In this document: positions 1 through 10,378 of the stretch, one piece after another
How the letters are laid out: each line of letters starts with the position of its first letter
How positions within the stretch are numbered: position 1 is the first letter of the stretch
NCBI GenBank assembly: GCA_963851385.1
Contig: CAWKPE010000013.1
Span: forward strand, 310,001-374,000
Source: CAWEFA01 sp963851385
GTDB taxonomy: Bacteria > Bacteroidota > Bacteroidia > Bacteroidales > DTGW01
DNA length: 64,000 nucleotides
Reading direction: 5' to 3'
Translations under genes and position numbers: made by a program
Notes under the pieces: model-generated
What the model saw: only the letters and a program-made list of their open reading frames with translations
Database searches by the model: none
What the model was told of the DNA's origin: nothing

Positions 1-788
1 AAAATTGTAGGTTTTATTTCAAAGGCATTATCTGCTATAGTGCCCATATTCTCGGCATAATAAATACTTAAACCTTTAAATTGATAATGATAATTAATGC
101 AGCGCTCATACACATGACTTAAAGGTAAAAAGCTTAAGGCTCTTGATTCAGGACCGCATATATGCGCTTTTGAAGTTTCTTTAAAATTATTTACAATATT
201 GCTGTGTGATAACATAACGCCTTTTGGAAAGCCAGTTGTGCCACTTGTATATATTAAGGTAAACAAATCTTCGGGTCTAATACTTTCTTTGATGTGAATT
301 AACTTGGGCATCATTTTATCTTTGCTTTCTCGCCCTTTGTCCAGAATTTCTTGCCAATTTTTGGCTCCTTCAATAATATTAAAAGTGAAGATATCATTTA
401 TTCCGGCCATGCCGGCTATCGGCCTGATTTTATCAAATAATTGTTTATCTGAGATTATTAAAATTTTGGGCTTGCAATGAGTAAGAATATAGAAGTAATC
501 ATCCTTGCTAATTGTCGGGTATATGGGCACATGAACAATTCCGGCCTGTGCCATTCCCATATCGATAAGATTCCACTCAGGACGATTGTTTGAAATTGAA
601 GCAATTCTATCGCCTTTTTGAAAACCCATGGCCAGCAATCCGCAACTAAAGAAATTTGATTGTTCAATGTATTCAGATACACTATATTTCACCCATTGTC
701 CGTTCTCTTTCCCAGCAATGACATCATCTTTAGAAAAATATTTTTCTTTATAATTATCAAGCAAATCAAAAACACGGGTTATATCCAT
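1..788 (-). CDS. Long-chain acyl-CoA ligase (AMP-forming), N-terminal part
   Basis: The gene runs off the left edge of the window, so only about the first 262 codons are seen. I translated it by hand from the ATG at 788. The sequence opens MDITRVFDLL and contains the AMP-binding signature YTSGTTGFPKGV, followed by the FLPLSHVYER segment typical of FadD-like long-chain fatty acyl-CoA synthetases. The family activates fatty acids with ATP and CoA, normally as a peripheral membrane protein. No stop codon interrupts the visible frame. The next gene on the same strand (alaS) ends about 90 bp upstream, so the two could be co-transcribed. The substrate chain length cannot be read from this fragment. 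Confidence 0.9.
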   Translation of the reverse strand, partial: MDITRVFDLLDNYKEKYFSKDDVIAGKENGQWVKYSVSEYIEQSNFFSCGLLAMGFQKGDRIASISNNRPEWNLIDMGMAQAGIVHVPIYPTISKDDYFYILTHCKPKILIISDKQLFDKIRPIAGMAGINDIFTFNIIEGAKNWQEILDKGRESKDKMMPKLIHIKESIRPEDLFTLIYTSGTTGFPKGVMLSHSNIVNNFKETSKAHICGPESRALSFLPLSHVYERCINYHYQFKGLSIYYAENMGTIADNAFEIKPTI

Positions 789-879
789 GTTTGAAAAAAA
801 ATTATGATTTTATCAAATATACTAAAAACCGGGAAATGAATAAAGAATTAAATATGATATAATAATATAATTTGGAAGC

Positions 880-3502
880 TTAAATTTTTTCTAATATTTT
901 TTTTGCCTTCTTTAATGCATTATCTAAACCTTTAGGATTTTTACCACCTGCAGTTGCGAAGAATGGTTGTCCACCGCCGCCACCATCAATTTCTTTGGCA
1001 AGTTCACGAACAAGGTTGCTGGCATTCAGGTTTTTTTCTTTAACCAGATTTTCTGATATCATTACAGCAAGATTCGCTTTTCCTTCAATCTCTGAGCCCA
1101 AAACTAATATCAGGTTGTCCACTTGTCCTCTCAATTGAAATGCCAGTTCTTTAAGCCTTGCGGACGAATCAATAACAATTGGTTCAACTATCAGATTAAT
1201 ATTATTAACTGAAGAAATTTTATTAATCAAATCCTTTTTTAAGTCTTCAATTTCTTTCTTTGAAAACTCTTCAACTTTTTTTTCTAAAATAATTTTCTCT
1301 CCAATTGAAGCATCAATGCTTTTAAGAATGTCCTGGGGATTATTGAATTTTTCTTTTATAGCATTTAAAATTTCAAATTGATAGTTGATGAACTCATAAG
1401 CTTTACTTCCTGTTATTGCTTCAATTCTACGAATACCTGCTGCAATTGCACTTTCAGATATTATTTTAAAAAATCCAATTTGACCGGTTGAATTGACATG
1501 TGTACCTCCGCAAAGTTCAATTGAATCGGCAAATTTTACAACCCTAACTTTTTCTCCATACTTTTCACCAAACAACATCATGGCACCTAGTTTCTTTGCA
1601 TTTTCAATAGGAACTTCCTCAATTTTTGCTGAGATATTATTCAAAATCATGTTATTGACAATTTTTTCAATTTCAAGAAGTTCCTTTTCACTTACTTTTT
1701 GAAAATGGGAAAAATCGAAGCGCAAATAATCTGGATGAACCAGTGAACCTTTTTGCTCTACATGTTTTCCCAAAACCTGGCGGAGCGCAAAATGTAATAA
1801 ATGTGTAGCAGTGTGATTTCTTTCAGTTGAATTTCTTGTATTTGATTCTACCTTGGCTGTAAAAGTTTTGTCTAATTTGACAGGTAGTTTTTCAGTTAAG
1901 TGTAAAATGAGATTGTTTTCTTTTACTGTATTTATGATGTTTATTTCTTCATTTTCAAATATTATAACTCCTGTATCACCTATCTGTCCTCCACTTTCAG
2001 CGTAAAAAGGTGTCTTGTTAAAAACGAGATGATATAAGTTTTTACCTTTAGAAAATACTTTTCTGTAACGTGTAATTTTAACATTGGCTTCTGTAGAGTT
2101 GTAACCAATAAATTCCGCTTTTTCATCCGGAGAAATTATAATCCAGTCGTTTGTTTCAACTGCAGCATCTGAGCGGGAACGTGTTTTCTGTTTTTGCATC
2201 TCGGCGTCAAATTCTTCACGATTCATGGACATATTCTGTTCTTTAAGAATTAATTCAGTTAAATCTGCAGGGAAACCATAAGTATCATAAAGTTCAAAAG
2301 CAGACTTACCACTGAGAATTTTAGTTTTATTTGATTTAGCTATTCCAATGAGTTGATCTAACAATTTTATTCCGGTTGAAAGTGTTTTAAGAAATGCATT
2401 TTCTTCTTCAGCAATTACTTGGATAATAAGCATTTCCTGAGATTTAAGTTCAGGAAATGCTTTTCCCATATGATTGACAAATAGTGGAACCAGCTTACAC
2501 AGGAATGGTTCGTTTTGTTTTAAATAAGTATAAGAATACCGCACTGCCCGGCGTAAAATACGGCGTATTACATATCCAGCTTTGTTATTTGAAGGTAACT
2601 GCCCATCAGCAATTGCAAAAGATACTGCCCTTAGATGGTCGGCTATGACACGCATGGCAATGTCAATTATATCATATTTGCCCATAGTGAATACCTGTTA
2701 GACGTGATATTTCATTAATAATTGGTTTAAAAACATCTGTATCGTAATTTGATTGTTTGCCTTGAACTACCATGCAAAGTCTTTCAAATCCCATCCCGGT
2801 ATCAACATGTTTGTTAGGTAAAAATTCTAAAGAGCCATCAACTCTCCTGTTATATTGAATAAATACCAGGTTCCAGATTTCAATTACTTGAGGATGTCCT
2901 GCATTGACAAGGGTTTTTCCGTCTATTTTCTTTCTTTCTTTTTCACTTCTTATATCCACATGAATTTCGGAACAAGGCCCGCAAGGACCTGTTTCGCCCA
3001 TTTCCCAGAAATTATCTTTTTTAGATCCTTCAAGGATGCGGCTTTTGTCAATATTAAATGTCCAATGATTAAAAGATTCTTCATCTCGTTCCAGTAGTTC
3101 TGACTTATCTCCGGTAAAAACGGTAACATATAGCCTGTCTTTATCTATTTTCAGAACTTCGGTCAGATATTCCCATGCCCAATTAATAGCTTCCCTTTTA
3201 AAATAATCCCCAAATGACCAATTACCTAACATTTCAAACATAGTATGATGATAGGTATCATGCCCTACTTCCTCCAAATCGTTATGCTTTCCTGAAACCC
3301 TTAGGCATTTTTGAGTATCTGCAATTCTTGAATACTTGACAGGAGAATTTCCCAAAAAAATATCTTTAAATTGATTCATGCCTGCATTAGTAAACATCAG
3401 TGTAGGATCATCCTTCACTACCATTGGCGATGAAGGGACAATATGATGTTGCTTAGTTTTAAAAAATTTCAAAAATGACTCTCTAACTTTATCTGAATTC
3501 AT
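880..3502 (-). CDS. alaS: Alanyl-tRNA synthetase, interrupted by one frameshift
   Basis: AlaRS charges tRNA-Ala in the cytoplasm. Two overlapping frames make it up. The N-terminal 276 codons (3502 down to 2672) hold the class II aminoacylation core, with MFTNAGMNQFKD and TGPCGPCSEIH. The other 601 codons (2685 down to 880) hold the rest of the core (RRILRRAVRY), the editing domain with HTATHLLHFAL and CGGTHVNSTG, and the C-Ala domain with a glycine-rich GGGGGGQPFFATAGG. Together they give about 877 residues, the normal family length. Removing one base at the CCC of 2681-2683 (GGG in the coding strand) joins ...HYGKYDIIDIAMRV without loss. AlaRS is essential, so a sequence error is more likely than a dead gene. 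Confidence 0.95.
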
Positions 3503-3808
3503 AAATAATTATCTTAGTCTTTGTTTTGTTGGTTGTCGAAATAAAATTAACTTTTTAATTGAATCCTTTTTGGTAACAAGCCCGTAAAAGTTCAAAATCC
3601 TTCAATTAACTTCGAATTTTAAAATTAAATTTTGATGCAAACTTTTAAAGAATTAAATTGTTTCGAATTATTATCTAACAATTGTTGAATTTTAAATAGT
3701 CTGTATCTCATATCTTTAGCTTAAAAAGCTTGTAAAATTAATTTATTTCACTTAGATTTGTCCCAATTTATTATATTTTTAGTTTAAACCACATTAAACC
3801 AACACATT
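3503..3808. other. Divergent intergenic region alaS / M23 peptidase
   Basis: This 306-bp AT-rich spacer separates two divergently transcribed genes and must hold both promoters. TATCTTTA near 3710 differs by one base from the Bacteroidota -7 box TAnnTTTG and could serve the rightward gene. I see no gene, repeat or strong hairpin here. Confidence 0.4.
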
Positions 3809-4786
3809 ATGCCAAGAAGTATGTATCGCTTTGACCCGGAGTCATTGAGCCTACATCCCAACAGGCTTGGTTTCAAAGGGCTTATTATTAAGTTAATTAA
3901 ATACTTTTTTGCCGGTGTAGTTATCTTCGGAGTGTTTTATTTAGTTTTTTTAAAATTTGATCTCTTTGATACTCCAAAAGAAATGAAATATAAAAGAGAG
4001 TATGATCAAATGAAACTTCAACTGGAGTTATTCCAGAAGAAAATTGATCAGGCAGCAAGTGTATTGGAGGATCTTAGACAACGAGATGACAATATCTACC
4101 GCACAATATTTGAAGCTGAACCTATTCCACGTTCTGTGCGTGAAGCAGGCTTTGGTGGTGTCAACCGCTATAGTGACCTTGAAGGTTATGAAAATTCATC
4201 AATGATTATTAATACTGCTAAAAAGCTTGATAAAATATTAAAGCAGATTTATATTCAATCAAAATCCTACGATCAAATTATACCACTTGCAGTAAATAAA
4301 GAAGACATGTTAAAGTGCATACCTGCTATTCAACCGGTTGCTAATAAAGGATTAGAGCGTACGTCATCAGGTTTTGGCTGGCGCATTCATCCCTGGTACA
4401 AAATTAAAATTTTTCATCCAGGCATTGACTTTGCTGCACCAATCGGTACCGAAGTATATGCTACCGGTGATGGTGTTGTAGAAAAGACTGAAAGTTCATT
4501 TCATGGATATGGAATGAGTATAATTATTGATCATGGTTTTGGTTATAAAACGCGATATGCCCATTTAAGTGCATTTAAAGTAGTTCAGGGTCAAAAAGTA
4601 AAACGCGGTGATATTATAGGTTTAGTTGGAAGTACTGGACTTTCAACAGGACCTCATTTACATTATGAAGTGATCAAAAATAATGAAACGATTAATCCCG
4701 TAAATTATTTTTTCAATGATTTGACTCCTGAACAATATGACCAGATTATTTCAATTTCTAATAATAATGGTCAGTCTCTTGATTAA
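3809..4786 (+). CDS. Membrane-anchored M23 metallopeptidase
   Basis: This 325-residue protein probably cleaves peptidoglycan cross-links in the periplasm. It has one membrane segment at about residues 27-48, a coiled-coil-like stretch at about 60-95, and a C-terminal M23 (LytM) domain from about 185. The zinc and catalytic residues are present: H203 and D207 in HPGIDF, and H283 and H285 in GPHLHYEV. The anchored, coiled-coil layout resembles cell-wall hydrolases or their regulators involved in division and shape. It is transcribed away from alaS and ends at a good terminator (4813-4853), so it is probably a single-gene unit. Confidence 0.9.
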   Translation: MPRSMYRFDPESLSLHPNRLGFKGLIIKLIKYFFAGVVIFGVFYLVFLKFDLFDTPKEMKYKREYDQMKLQLELFQKKIDQAASVLEDLRQRDDNIYRTIFEAEPIPRSVREAGFGGVNRYSDLEGYENSSMIINTAKKLDKILKQIYIQSKSYDQIIPLAVNKEDMLKCIPAIQPVANKGLERTSSGFGWRIHPWYKIKIFHPGIDFAAPIGTEVYATGDGVVEKTESSFHGYGMSIIIDHGFGYKTRYAHLSAFKVVQGQKVKRGDIIGLVGSTGLSTGPHLHYEVIKNNETINPVNYFFNDLTPEQYDQIISISNNNGQSLD

Positions 4787-4812
4787 GTAATAGTTTTAAA
4801 CTAATTAATGAC

Positions 4813-4853
4813 AACCCGCTTTGATTTTATAAGCGGGTTTTATTTTTATTTTT
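4813..4853 (+). terminator. Rho-independent terminator after M23 peptidase
   Basis: A perfect 9-bp stem (AACCCGCTT at 4813-4821 with AAGCGGGTT at 4831-4839) with a 9-base loop is followed by a T-rich tract to about 4853. It lies 27 bp after the stop codon of the M23 gene. Confidence 0.88.
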
Positions 4854-5025
4854 GTCAAATATATATTTCTGTATTACCTAAATTAAAGATTGTAACAAAA
4901 AGTTACATATTATATTATCAGTAATTATTGCATTTTATTAAAAGTTATTACCATTTATTAGACATGGCGAGCTTATTATGAAAAAAGTATTATTTTAGCA
5001 GGCGTTAATTTTTTATGTATTATTA

Positions 5026-6357
5026 ATGGCTATAAGCGATTTGCAATCTCGTAAATTAGGACTTATTACAACTTCAGCTTTTGTAGTCACTAACATGATA
5101 GGAGTTGGAGTTTTTACTTCACTTGGTTTTCAATACCATGACATTCCTAATGCAATAATTATTCTAGCTCTTTGGATTATAGGTGGAATACTTGCTTTAT
5201 GTGGTGCTTTAGTTTATAGTGAATTAGGAGCCGCTATGCCCAGATCTGGCGGTGAATATCATTATTTATCAAAAATATATCATCCCTGGGTTGGTTTTCT
5301 TTCGGGATGGGTTTCCATAACAGTTGGATTTGCCGCTCCAGTCGCTATTGCAGGTTTTGCTTTAGGTAAATACTCCAGTGCTATCTTTCCTTTTTTGTCA
5401 CCAACTTACGTTGCATTGACAGTAATATTAATATTAACTATAATTCATGCATATGATATTAAGCTAGGAGGAAGTTTTCAAAAAATATTTACCTTTTTTA
5501 ATATTTTTTTAATCCTTGTATTTGTGATATGTGGCGTCCTGGTTACTCCAACTCATCAAAGTTTTTCAATTCACTTCAATACTTTTTCATTTAAAGATTT
5601 TATAAAACCTGAAATAGCAATTGCATTAATATATGTTTCATATGCCTTTTCAGGTTGGAATGCAGCTGCTTATATTGCCAATGATATAAATAAACCACAG
5701 CAAACTATTCCACGCTCACTTCTTTTGAGTACCTTATTAGTCACTGCACTATATTTTTTATTGAATTTTACATTTATATATACTGCTCCCAGGTCTGAAT
5801 TGATACTTGATAAAAATATTCAAAATCCTGGTCTGATTTCAGCACACTATATATTTGGACCAACAGGTGGAAACATAATAGGTATCCTTATTTCTCTCTT
5901 ATTGATTTCGAATATTAGTTCATATGTATTTGTTGGACCTCGCATAGCACAAGTTATGGGTGAAGATATTAAACTGCTTAAATTTATTTCATTCAAGTCT
6001 AAGAAACATGGAACTCCTGTTATTGCAATTTTACTGCAATCAACTATCAGTATTCTTCTCATTTTGACTTCTTCTTTTGATACAGTACTTACTTCAACAG
6101 GTTTTGTATTAGCTTTTTTCACTTTTTTAGCGGTTCTTGGAGTTTTTGTGCATAGAATAAAATTTAAAGATGTTGAAAGGCCTTATAAAACATGGGGCTA
6201 TCCGGTTACGCCAATTATTTTTCTTATAATAATTATCTGGACTTTATGTTTTACATTTTATGGTAAACCAAAATATTCAATCATTGGACTGATTGCGGTT
6301 CTTTCAGGTTCAATTATTTATTTTTTCAACATTTGGTTAGAAAAGAGAATCAATTAA
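5026..6357 (+). CDS. APC-family amino acid permease
   Basis: A 443-residue polytopic inner-membrane protein with roughly twelve hydrophobic segments. The N-terminus has the APC hallmark in TM1 (NMIGVGVFTSLG), followed by GALVYSELGAAMPRSGGEYHYL, the conserved TM2-TM3 region of the amino acid/polyamine/organocation superfamily. SGWNAAAYIANDINKPQQTIPRSLL is the usual TM6-loop motif. Such carriers take up or exchange amino acids. The substrate cannot be assigned from sequence. A lipoprotein gene starts 20 bp downstream and may be co-transcribed. Confidence 0.9.
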   Translation: MAISDLQSRKLGLITTSAFVVTNMIGVGVFTSLGFQYHDIPNAIIILALWIIGGILALCGALVYSELGAAMPRSGGEYHYLSKIYHPWVGFLSGWVSITVGFAAPVAIAGFALGKYSSAIFPFLSPTYVALTVILILTIIHAYDIKLGGSFQKIFTFFNIFLILVFVICGVLVTPTHQSFSIHFNTFSFKDFIKPEIAIALIYVSYAFSGWNAAAYIANDINKPQQTIPRSLLLSTLLVTALYFLLNFTFIYTAPRSELILDKNIQNPGLISAHYIFGPTGGNIIGILISLLLISNISSYVFVGPRIAQVMGEDIKLLKFISFKSKKHGTPVIAILLQSTISILLILTSSFDTVLTSTGFVLAFFTFLAVLGVFVHRIKFKDVERPYKTWGYPVTPIIFLIIIIWTLCFTFYGKPKYSIIGLIAVLSGSIIYFFNIWLEKRIN

Positions 6358-6377
6358 AAATAAATCTATTAATAGTC

Positions 6378-7538
6378 ATGAAGAATAAAATTTTATTTTT
6401 AACAATAATTTCAGGTGTTTTTTTATTAAATGCCTGCAATCAACCTTCGTCTGATAATGCAAAAAATCTGAAAACAGATACAATAAAAGTTCAAATTAAA
6501 GATTCTGCAATGCTTGCCAGGGAAAAGTTAAATGACATTGCAAATTTTATAGCAGGAATTCCTGTTGATAAATCATCATTTCTTTATGATTATGCACAGA
6601 CTCCTGAGTGGGCTGAATATGCAGCCGAATCAAAAACAGCTTGGGCTCGCTTTGATTCAGTTGCTACTAAATATAAAGCTTTTTCGAACTCTGAAATTAA
6701 GCCGCCTTACGATACAATCAAATCGCTCTTTTATCCTTTTGCTGGGCCCGATTTTCTTTTTGCCAATATTATGTTTCCTAATGTTGAAAAGATGATTCTC
6801 ATTGGGTTGGAAGCACCTGGAACAGTGCCTCAAATTGACAGTACATTAAAAGATAGTCTTGACAAGGTTCTTGCTCTGTACAAAGTATCAATTGAAGACG
6901 TCATCCAGCTTAGTTTTTTCCGTACCATTGACATGAAAAATGAATTAGGCAATAGTGCTATTAATGGGATTACACCTATTATTATGCTTTTTCTGGCCAG
7001 ATCAGGTAAGGAAATTATAAATATCATTCCCATGTATCTTAACAATGAAGGAGTGTTGACAAAAGCCGGCAAAGGGAAAAATGGTATGCAGGCTTCAGCA
7101 GTTGAAATACTATATAGTGATAAAGGAGATAATAAAATCAAACAGGTGGTTTATCTTTCAACAAACCTTGCAGATCCAGCTTTAAATAAGGACTTGGCTT
7201 TTAAGAATTATCTAAAAAATATTGATAACAATGTTGTCACTTTCGTAAAGTCAGCTACTTATTTGATGCACAAATCGTATTTTTCGATAATCAGAAATAC
7301 GTGTTTGAAAAAGTCCGTACTTATTTTACAAGACGATTCTGGCATTGGCTTTAAATTCTTCGATAAAGAAAAATGGAACATTAAATTGTATGGTACATAT
7401 TCAAAACCAATTAAACTTTTTGAAGAATTCTTTGAAGAAGATTATTTAGAGGCTTTTAAAAACGGCAAACACAAACCACTCAATTTTCGGATAGGTTATA
7501 GCCCAAAGTCAAATTTATTAATAGCAATTAAGAAGTAG
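6378..7538 (+). CDS. Uncharacterised lipoprotein
   Basis: I place the start at the ATG at 6378, giving 386 residues. It begins a clean lipoprotein signal (MKNKILFLTIISGVFLLNAC) with the lipobox cysteine at residue 20. The reading frame extends further upstream, but that part overlaps the permease and would bury the signal peptide. I do not recognise the mature domain. It is mixed alpha/beta in character, with a conserved-looking stretch FAGPDFLFANIMFPN and no obvious catalytic motif. It lies 20 bp after the permease gene. Export to the periplasm or outer membrane is an inference from the lipobox. Confidence 0.75.
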   Translation: MKNKILFLTIISGVFLLNACNQPSSDNAKNLKTDTIKVQIKDSAMLAREKLNDIANFIAGIPVDKSSFLYDYAQTPEWAEYAAESKTAWARFDSVATKYKAFSNSEIKPPYDTIKSLFYPFAGPDFLFANIMFPNVEKMILIGLEAPGTVPQIDSTLKDSLDKVLALYKVSIEDVIQLSFFRTIDMKNELGNSAINGITPIIMLFLARSGKEIINIIPMYLNNEGVLTKAGKGKNGMQASAVEILYSDKGDNKIKQVVYLSTNLADPALNKDLAFKNYLKNIDNNVVTFVKSATYLMHKSYFSIIRNTCLKKSVLILQDDSGIGFKFFDKEKWNIKLYGTYSKPIKLFEEFFEEDYLEAFKNGKHKPLNFRIGYSPKSNLLIAIKK

Positions 7539-7631
7539 TTTATATTTATAATTTAGAATACACTTTCATGTATTACTAAATAATTGTAAGAAATATTAAC
7601 GAAGAATTATTTATTAAGTAAGTAATTTAAA

Positions 7632-9035
7632 TTGAAAAGTTGGGACTTGAAAAAGTTACTTTTTTACTGTAATAAAAATTATGTATTTATTATAGGATTT
7701 GTTATCATATGCTTTCATGTTAATTCTTTGAATGTTTATTCAATTAGACTTTTTTCTTCTTCTAATTTATCAAACAAAATATCTTTTAGACCTTCAATAT
7801 TTAAATTTACTTGTTTACCATTAAAAGAAGATACTTCGGGTTTAATACTTAGAATAATGAGTTCAAATCCTGGTTTTTTTAACAAATATATTGATTCTGC
7901 AAAAGCATTTGAAATACAGGCTATATATACTCAAATTGATCGCGATTCAAATAACCATCCTCACTTTCGGCTATATTCTTACAAGTTAAACAATAAAGAA
8001 TACTATACTCCTGCAAGCACTTCAAAACTACCGGTTTTATTATTAGCGCTGGAAAAACTTAACAAGCTTAAAACAAAAGGAGTTGATAAATACACAGCAA
8101 TGAATTTTGACAGTGCTTGTAGCTGTCAGAAAAAAGCAATTAAAGATACTGTTGCTGAAGATAGCATTTTGAATATTGCTCATTTTATTCAAAAGATATT
8201 ATTGGTAAGTGACAATGATTCTTACAACAGGCTTTTTCAATTTATTGGTCAGAAAGCTATTAATAAAAGGCTTTGGAAAATGGGTTTCAAAAAAACATGT
8301 ATCATTCAACAATTTAATAGTTGTAATGCGGATGAAAACCGTTATACCAATCCCTTTTCATTTATTGATAGTACAGGTAAAAAACTCTATTCACAGCCTC
8401 TTATGGTTAATCATAGGAAATATAAGAATCCACTTGGCAAAATAAAAAAGGGAAAAGGTTATATAAATGATGACGGAAAACTTATTGAAGAACCCAGGGA
8501 TTTTACATATTATAATAATATTCCGCTAAGAGATTTACATGATATTATGTTGCGTGTTATTTTTCCTGATGTCTTTGACAAAAAGCAACAATTTCAAATA
8601 AAACCGGATGACTATTGCTTTTTATATAAGTATATGAGCATGCTTCCACGAGAATCTGAGTTTCACAAGTATCACGATACCATTCGCTATCCGGACAATA
8701 GAAAAAAATATTTGATGTACGGTACAGATTCATGCAGAAATATTAAAGACAGTACAATTCGGATTTTTAATATTGTAGGTCAATTATCAGGTTATCTTAC
8801 GGATTGCGCTTACATAGTTGATTTTAAAAATAATGTTGAATTTTTATTGGCAGTAACAATTTATAATAATCAATCTGGAATATTTGACGTTTCCAATTAC
8901 AGATATAAAACTCTTGGTTTTCCATTTCTACAGGAGTTTGGGCGTTCCGTATATAAATATGAGCTTTCGAGGCCAAAGAAATATAAACCTGATTTGAGCT
9001 ATTTAAAAAGATGTATTGAAAATCCTATAAAATAA
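7632..9035 (+). CDS. Class A beta-lactamase-like serine hydrolase
   Basis: This 467-residue protein has an N-terminal hydrophobic segment (about residues 17-36) and a penicillin-binding-protein/class A beta-lactamase fold. The nucleophile motif SxxK is S129-T-S-K132 in TPASTSKLPVLLLALEK, and the SDN loop is S193-D-N195 in VSDNDSYNRLF. The KTG region appears as NIVGQLSGYLTD, without a canonical KTG. Bacteroidota proteins of this type are usually periplasmic hydrolases of unknown substrate, not resistance enzymes. The start used is TTG. The local sequence ATTGAAAAG could be ATGAAAAG with one inserted T. The next gene follows after 7 bp, suggesting an operon with the M23-LysM peptidase. Confidence 0.82.
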   Translation: MKSWDLKKLLFYCNKNYVFIIGFVIICFHVNSLNVYSIRLFSSSNLSNKISFRPSIFKFTCLPLKEDTSGLILRIMSSNPGFFNKYIDSAKAFEIQAIYTQIDRDSNNHPHFRLYSYKLNNKEYYTPASTSKLPVLLLALEKLNKLKTKGVDKYTAMNFDSACSCQKKAIKDTVAEDSILNIAHFIQKILLVSDNDSYNRLFQFIGQKAINKRLWKMGFKKTCIIQQFNSCNADENRYTNPFSFIDSTGKKLYSQPLMVNHRKYKNPLGKIKKGKGYINDDGKLIEEPRDFTYYNNIPLRDLHDIMLRVIFPDVFDKKQQFQIKPDDYCFLYKYMSMLPRESEFHKYHDTIRYPDNRKKYLMYGTDSCRNIKDSTIRIFNIVGQLSGYLTDCAYIVDFKNNVEFLLAVTIYNNQSGIFDVSNYRYKTLGFPFLQEFGRSVYKYELSRPKKYKPDLSYLKRCIENPIK

Positions 9036-9042
9036 GCCAAGT

Positions 9043-9948
9043 ATGAAAATGTTCAAAATTTTCCTGGTTGCAGTATTTACAATGTTAGTACAATTGACAA
9101 ATGCAACAGGATATCATAAACAAGATAGTACATCGGTGTGCTTTCAAGATAGTGTTGCAAATGGAAATCACAACACTATTTCAAATGGAGTTCAACAAGA
9201 GTCGGATTTTCAAAATTATTTGGATACACTTTATCATAATGATAAATTTTCAGGAATAGACACTTTTGCCTGGGACAACAAAATGATTAATTCAGGCCAT
9301 TTTGATTCAAAAGACATGAAGGACACTTTACATATTGTCCTTGCTGATTCATCAAAACATTTATATTATGTTCATCCATTTAAGAATTACATAACCTGTG
9401 GGTTCGGTCCCCGTCGATGGATTTGGCACTTAGGAGTTGATATAAAATTAAATAAAGGAGATTCAGTACATGCAGCATTTGATGGAATTGTAAGAGTTAC
9501 AAAATATGACAGACGGGGATTTGGATGGGTTGTTGTAATCAGGCATCCTTCAGGTTTAGAAACTATTTATGGTCATCTGTTCAAAGTTTTGGTAGAAACA
9601 AATCAAATTGTTAAAGCAGGTGAATTGATCGGATTAGGAGGTAATACGGGTTATTCTACAGGCAGTCATCTTCACTTTGAGACGCGTTTCCGCGGTGAAC
9701 CTTTTGATCCCAATTGTTTTATTGACTTTAACAATTACAAATTAAGATCTGATACATTGATTCTTTCAAGGAGTAATTTCGAATACCTTGTTGAATTAAG
9801 AAAAGCAAAATTTTGTTATGTTCGCAAAGGAGATACGCTTTACAAAATTGCGCATCGCTACCATACTACAATTAATACCTTATGTAAATTAAACAAGATC
9901 AATCGGAAAGCGCTTTTACGCATTGGAAGACAACTCAGATACCAATAA
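9043..9948 (+). CDS. Secreted M23 peptidase with C-terminal LysM domain
   Basis: A 301-residue exported peptidoglycan hydrolase. Signal peptide at residues 1-22 (MKMFKIFLVAVFTMLVQLTNA). The M23 domain spans about 108-230, with H129/D133 in HLGVDIK and H209/H211 in GSHLHFET as zinc and catalytic residues. A LysM module at about 257-301 (VRKGDTLYKIAHRYHTTINTL...LNKINR) should bind peptidoglycan glycans. The gene starts 7 bp after the serine hydrolase gene, so both probably act on the cell wall as one transcription unit. Confidence 0.92.
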   Translation: MKMFKIFLVAVFTMLVQLTNATGYHKQDSTSVCFQDSVANGNHNTISNGVQQESDFQNYLDTLYHNDKFSGIDTFAWDNKMINSGHFDSKDMKDTLHIVLADSSKHLYYVHPFKNYITCGFGPRRWIWHLGVDIKLNKGDSVHAAFDGIVRVTKYDRRGFGWVVVIRHPSGLETIYGHLFKVLVETNQIVKAGELIGLGGNTGYSTGSHLHFETRFRGEPFDPNCFIDFNNYKLRSDTLILSRSNFEYLVELRKAKFCYVRKGDTLYKIAHRYHTTINTLCKLNKINRKALLRIGRQLRYQ

Positions 9949-9966
9949 TTAATGCAAATATTCTAA

Positions 9967-10106
9967 TTCTACTTTGACACATATCAAAATCAACCAATTT
10001 TTACCCTTAATCCCTAAACCTGGTTGATTTTTCAGCTTTCTCCCTTTAGGGTTTGAGGTAAAAAAAGCTGAAAAAACTAAGAAAGACCTAATCTGTCAAA
10101 GTAGAA
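9967..10106. repeat. Nested palindromic intergenic element (~140 bp)
   Basis: The ends form a 13-bp perfect inverted repeat, TTCTACTTTGACA (9967-9979) and TGTCAAAGTAGAA (10094-10106). Inside are two further stems: 9986-9996 with 10021-10031 (AAAATCAACCA/TGGTTGATTTT) and 10028-10039 with 10064-10075 (TTTTTCAGCTTT/AAAGCTGAAAAA). There is no coding capacity. A degenerate copy of one end is seen at 54495-54516. It looks like a small non-autonomous mobile or REP-like element. The rest of the 430-bp gap holds no gene. Confidence 0.65.
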
Positions 10107-10305
10107 CTAATTTGATTGAAGAAATAAAATTCTGGAAAGCATATATAAATTTTTGTTATTGAATTTCTATTTTTCTTCCTGATTTAGACAACAATCTATT
10201 TGGTTTTTTAGCTAATAATTGTCAGTTCGAATAATGAACCTATTTCATATATTATTTTATTATAAAATAATGTTAGACAAACAAAAATTATATCAAAAAT
10301 ACTTC

Positions 10306-10313
10306 TAAGTTTG
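10306..10313 (+). promoter_or_regulatory. Candidate -7 box for the PKD-protein gene
   Basis: TAAGTTTG followed by C matches the Bacteroidota -7 consensus TAnnTTTG and lies 65 bp before the ATG at 10379. I could not find a convincing -33 element at the normal spacing, so this is a weak call. Confidence 0.35.
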
Positions 10314-10378
10314 CAACAAAAAGATCACCTTAGCGTAACAGTAAAAGTAAAATTCTGTCCTCATAAAAATATAACTTT

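Noticed and set aside
1493..1702. Plus-strand open frame opposite alaS
   Set aside because: It lies antisense to the conserved editing domain of alaS and encodes no known motif; it is a shadow frame.
2672..2700. Programmed +1 frameshifting as the explanation for alaS, ettA and leuS
   Set aside because: The sites share no slippery motif, and in leuS and ettA the conserved residues require the shift to occur upstream of the stop codon at unrelated sequences. Sequence error is simpler.
7632..9035. Antibiotic-resistance beta-lactamase
   Set aside because: It lacks a canonical KTG box and has a long non-lactamase C-terminal part; it fits the general serine-hydrolase relatives of class A enzymes.
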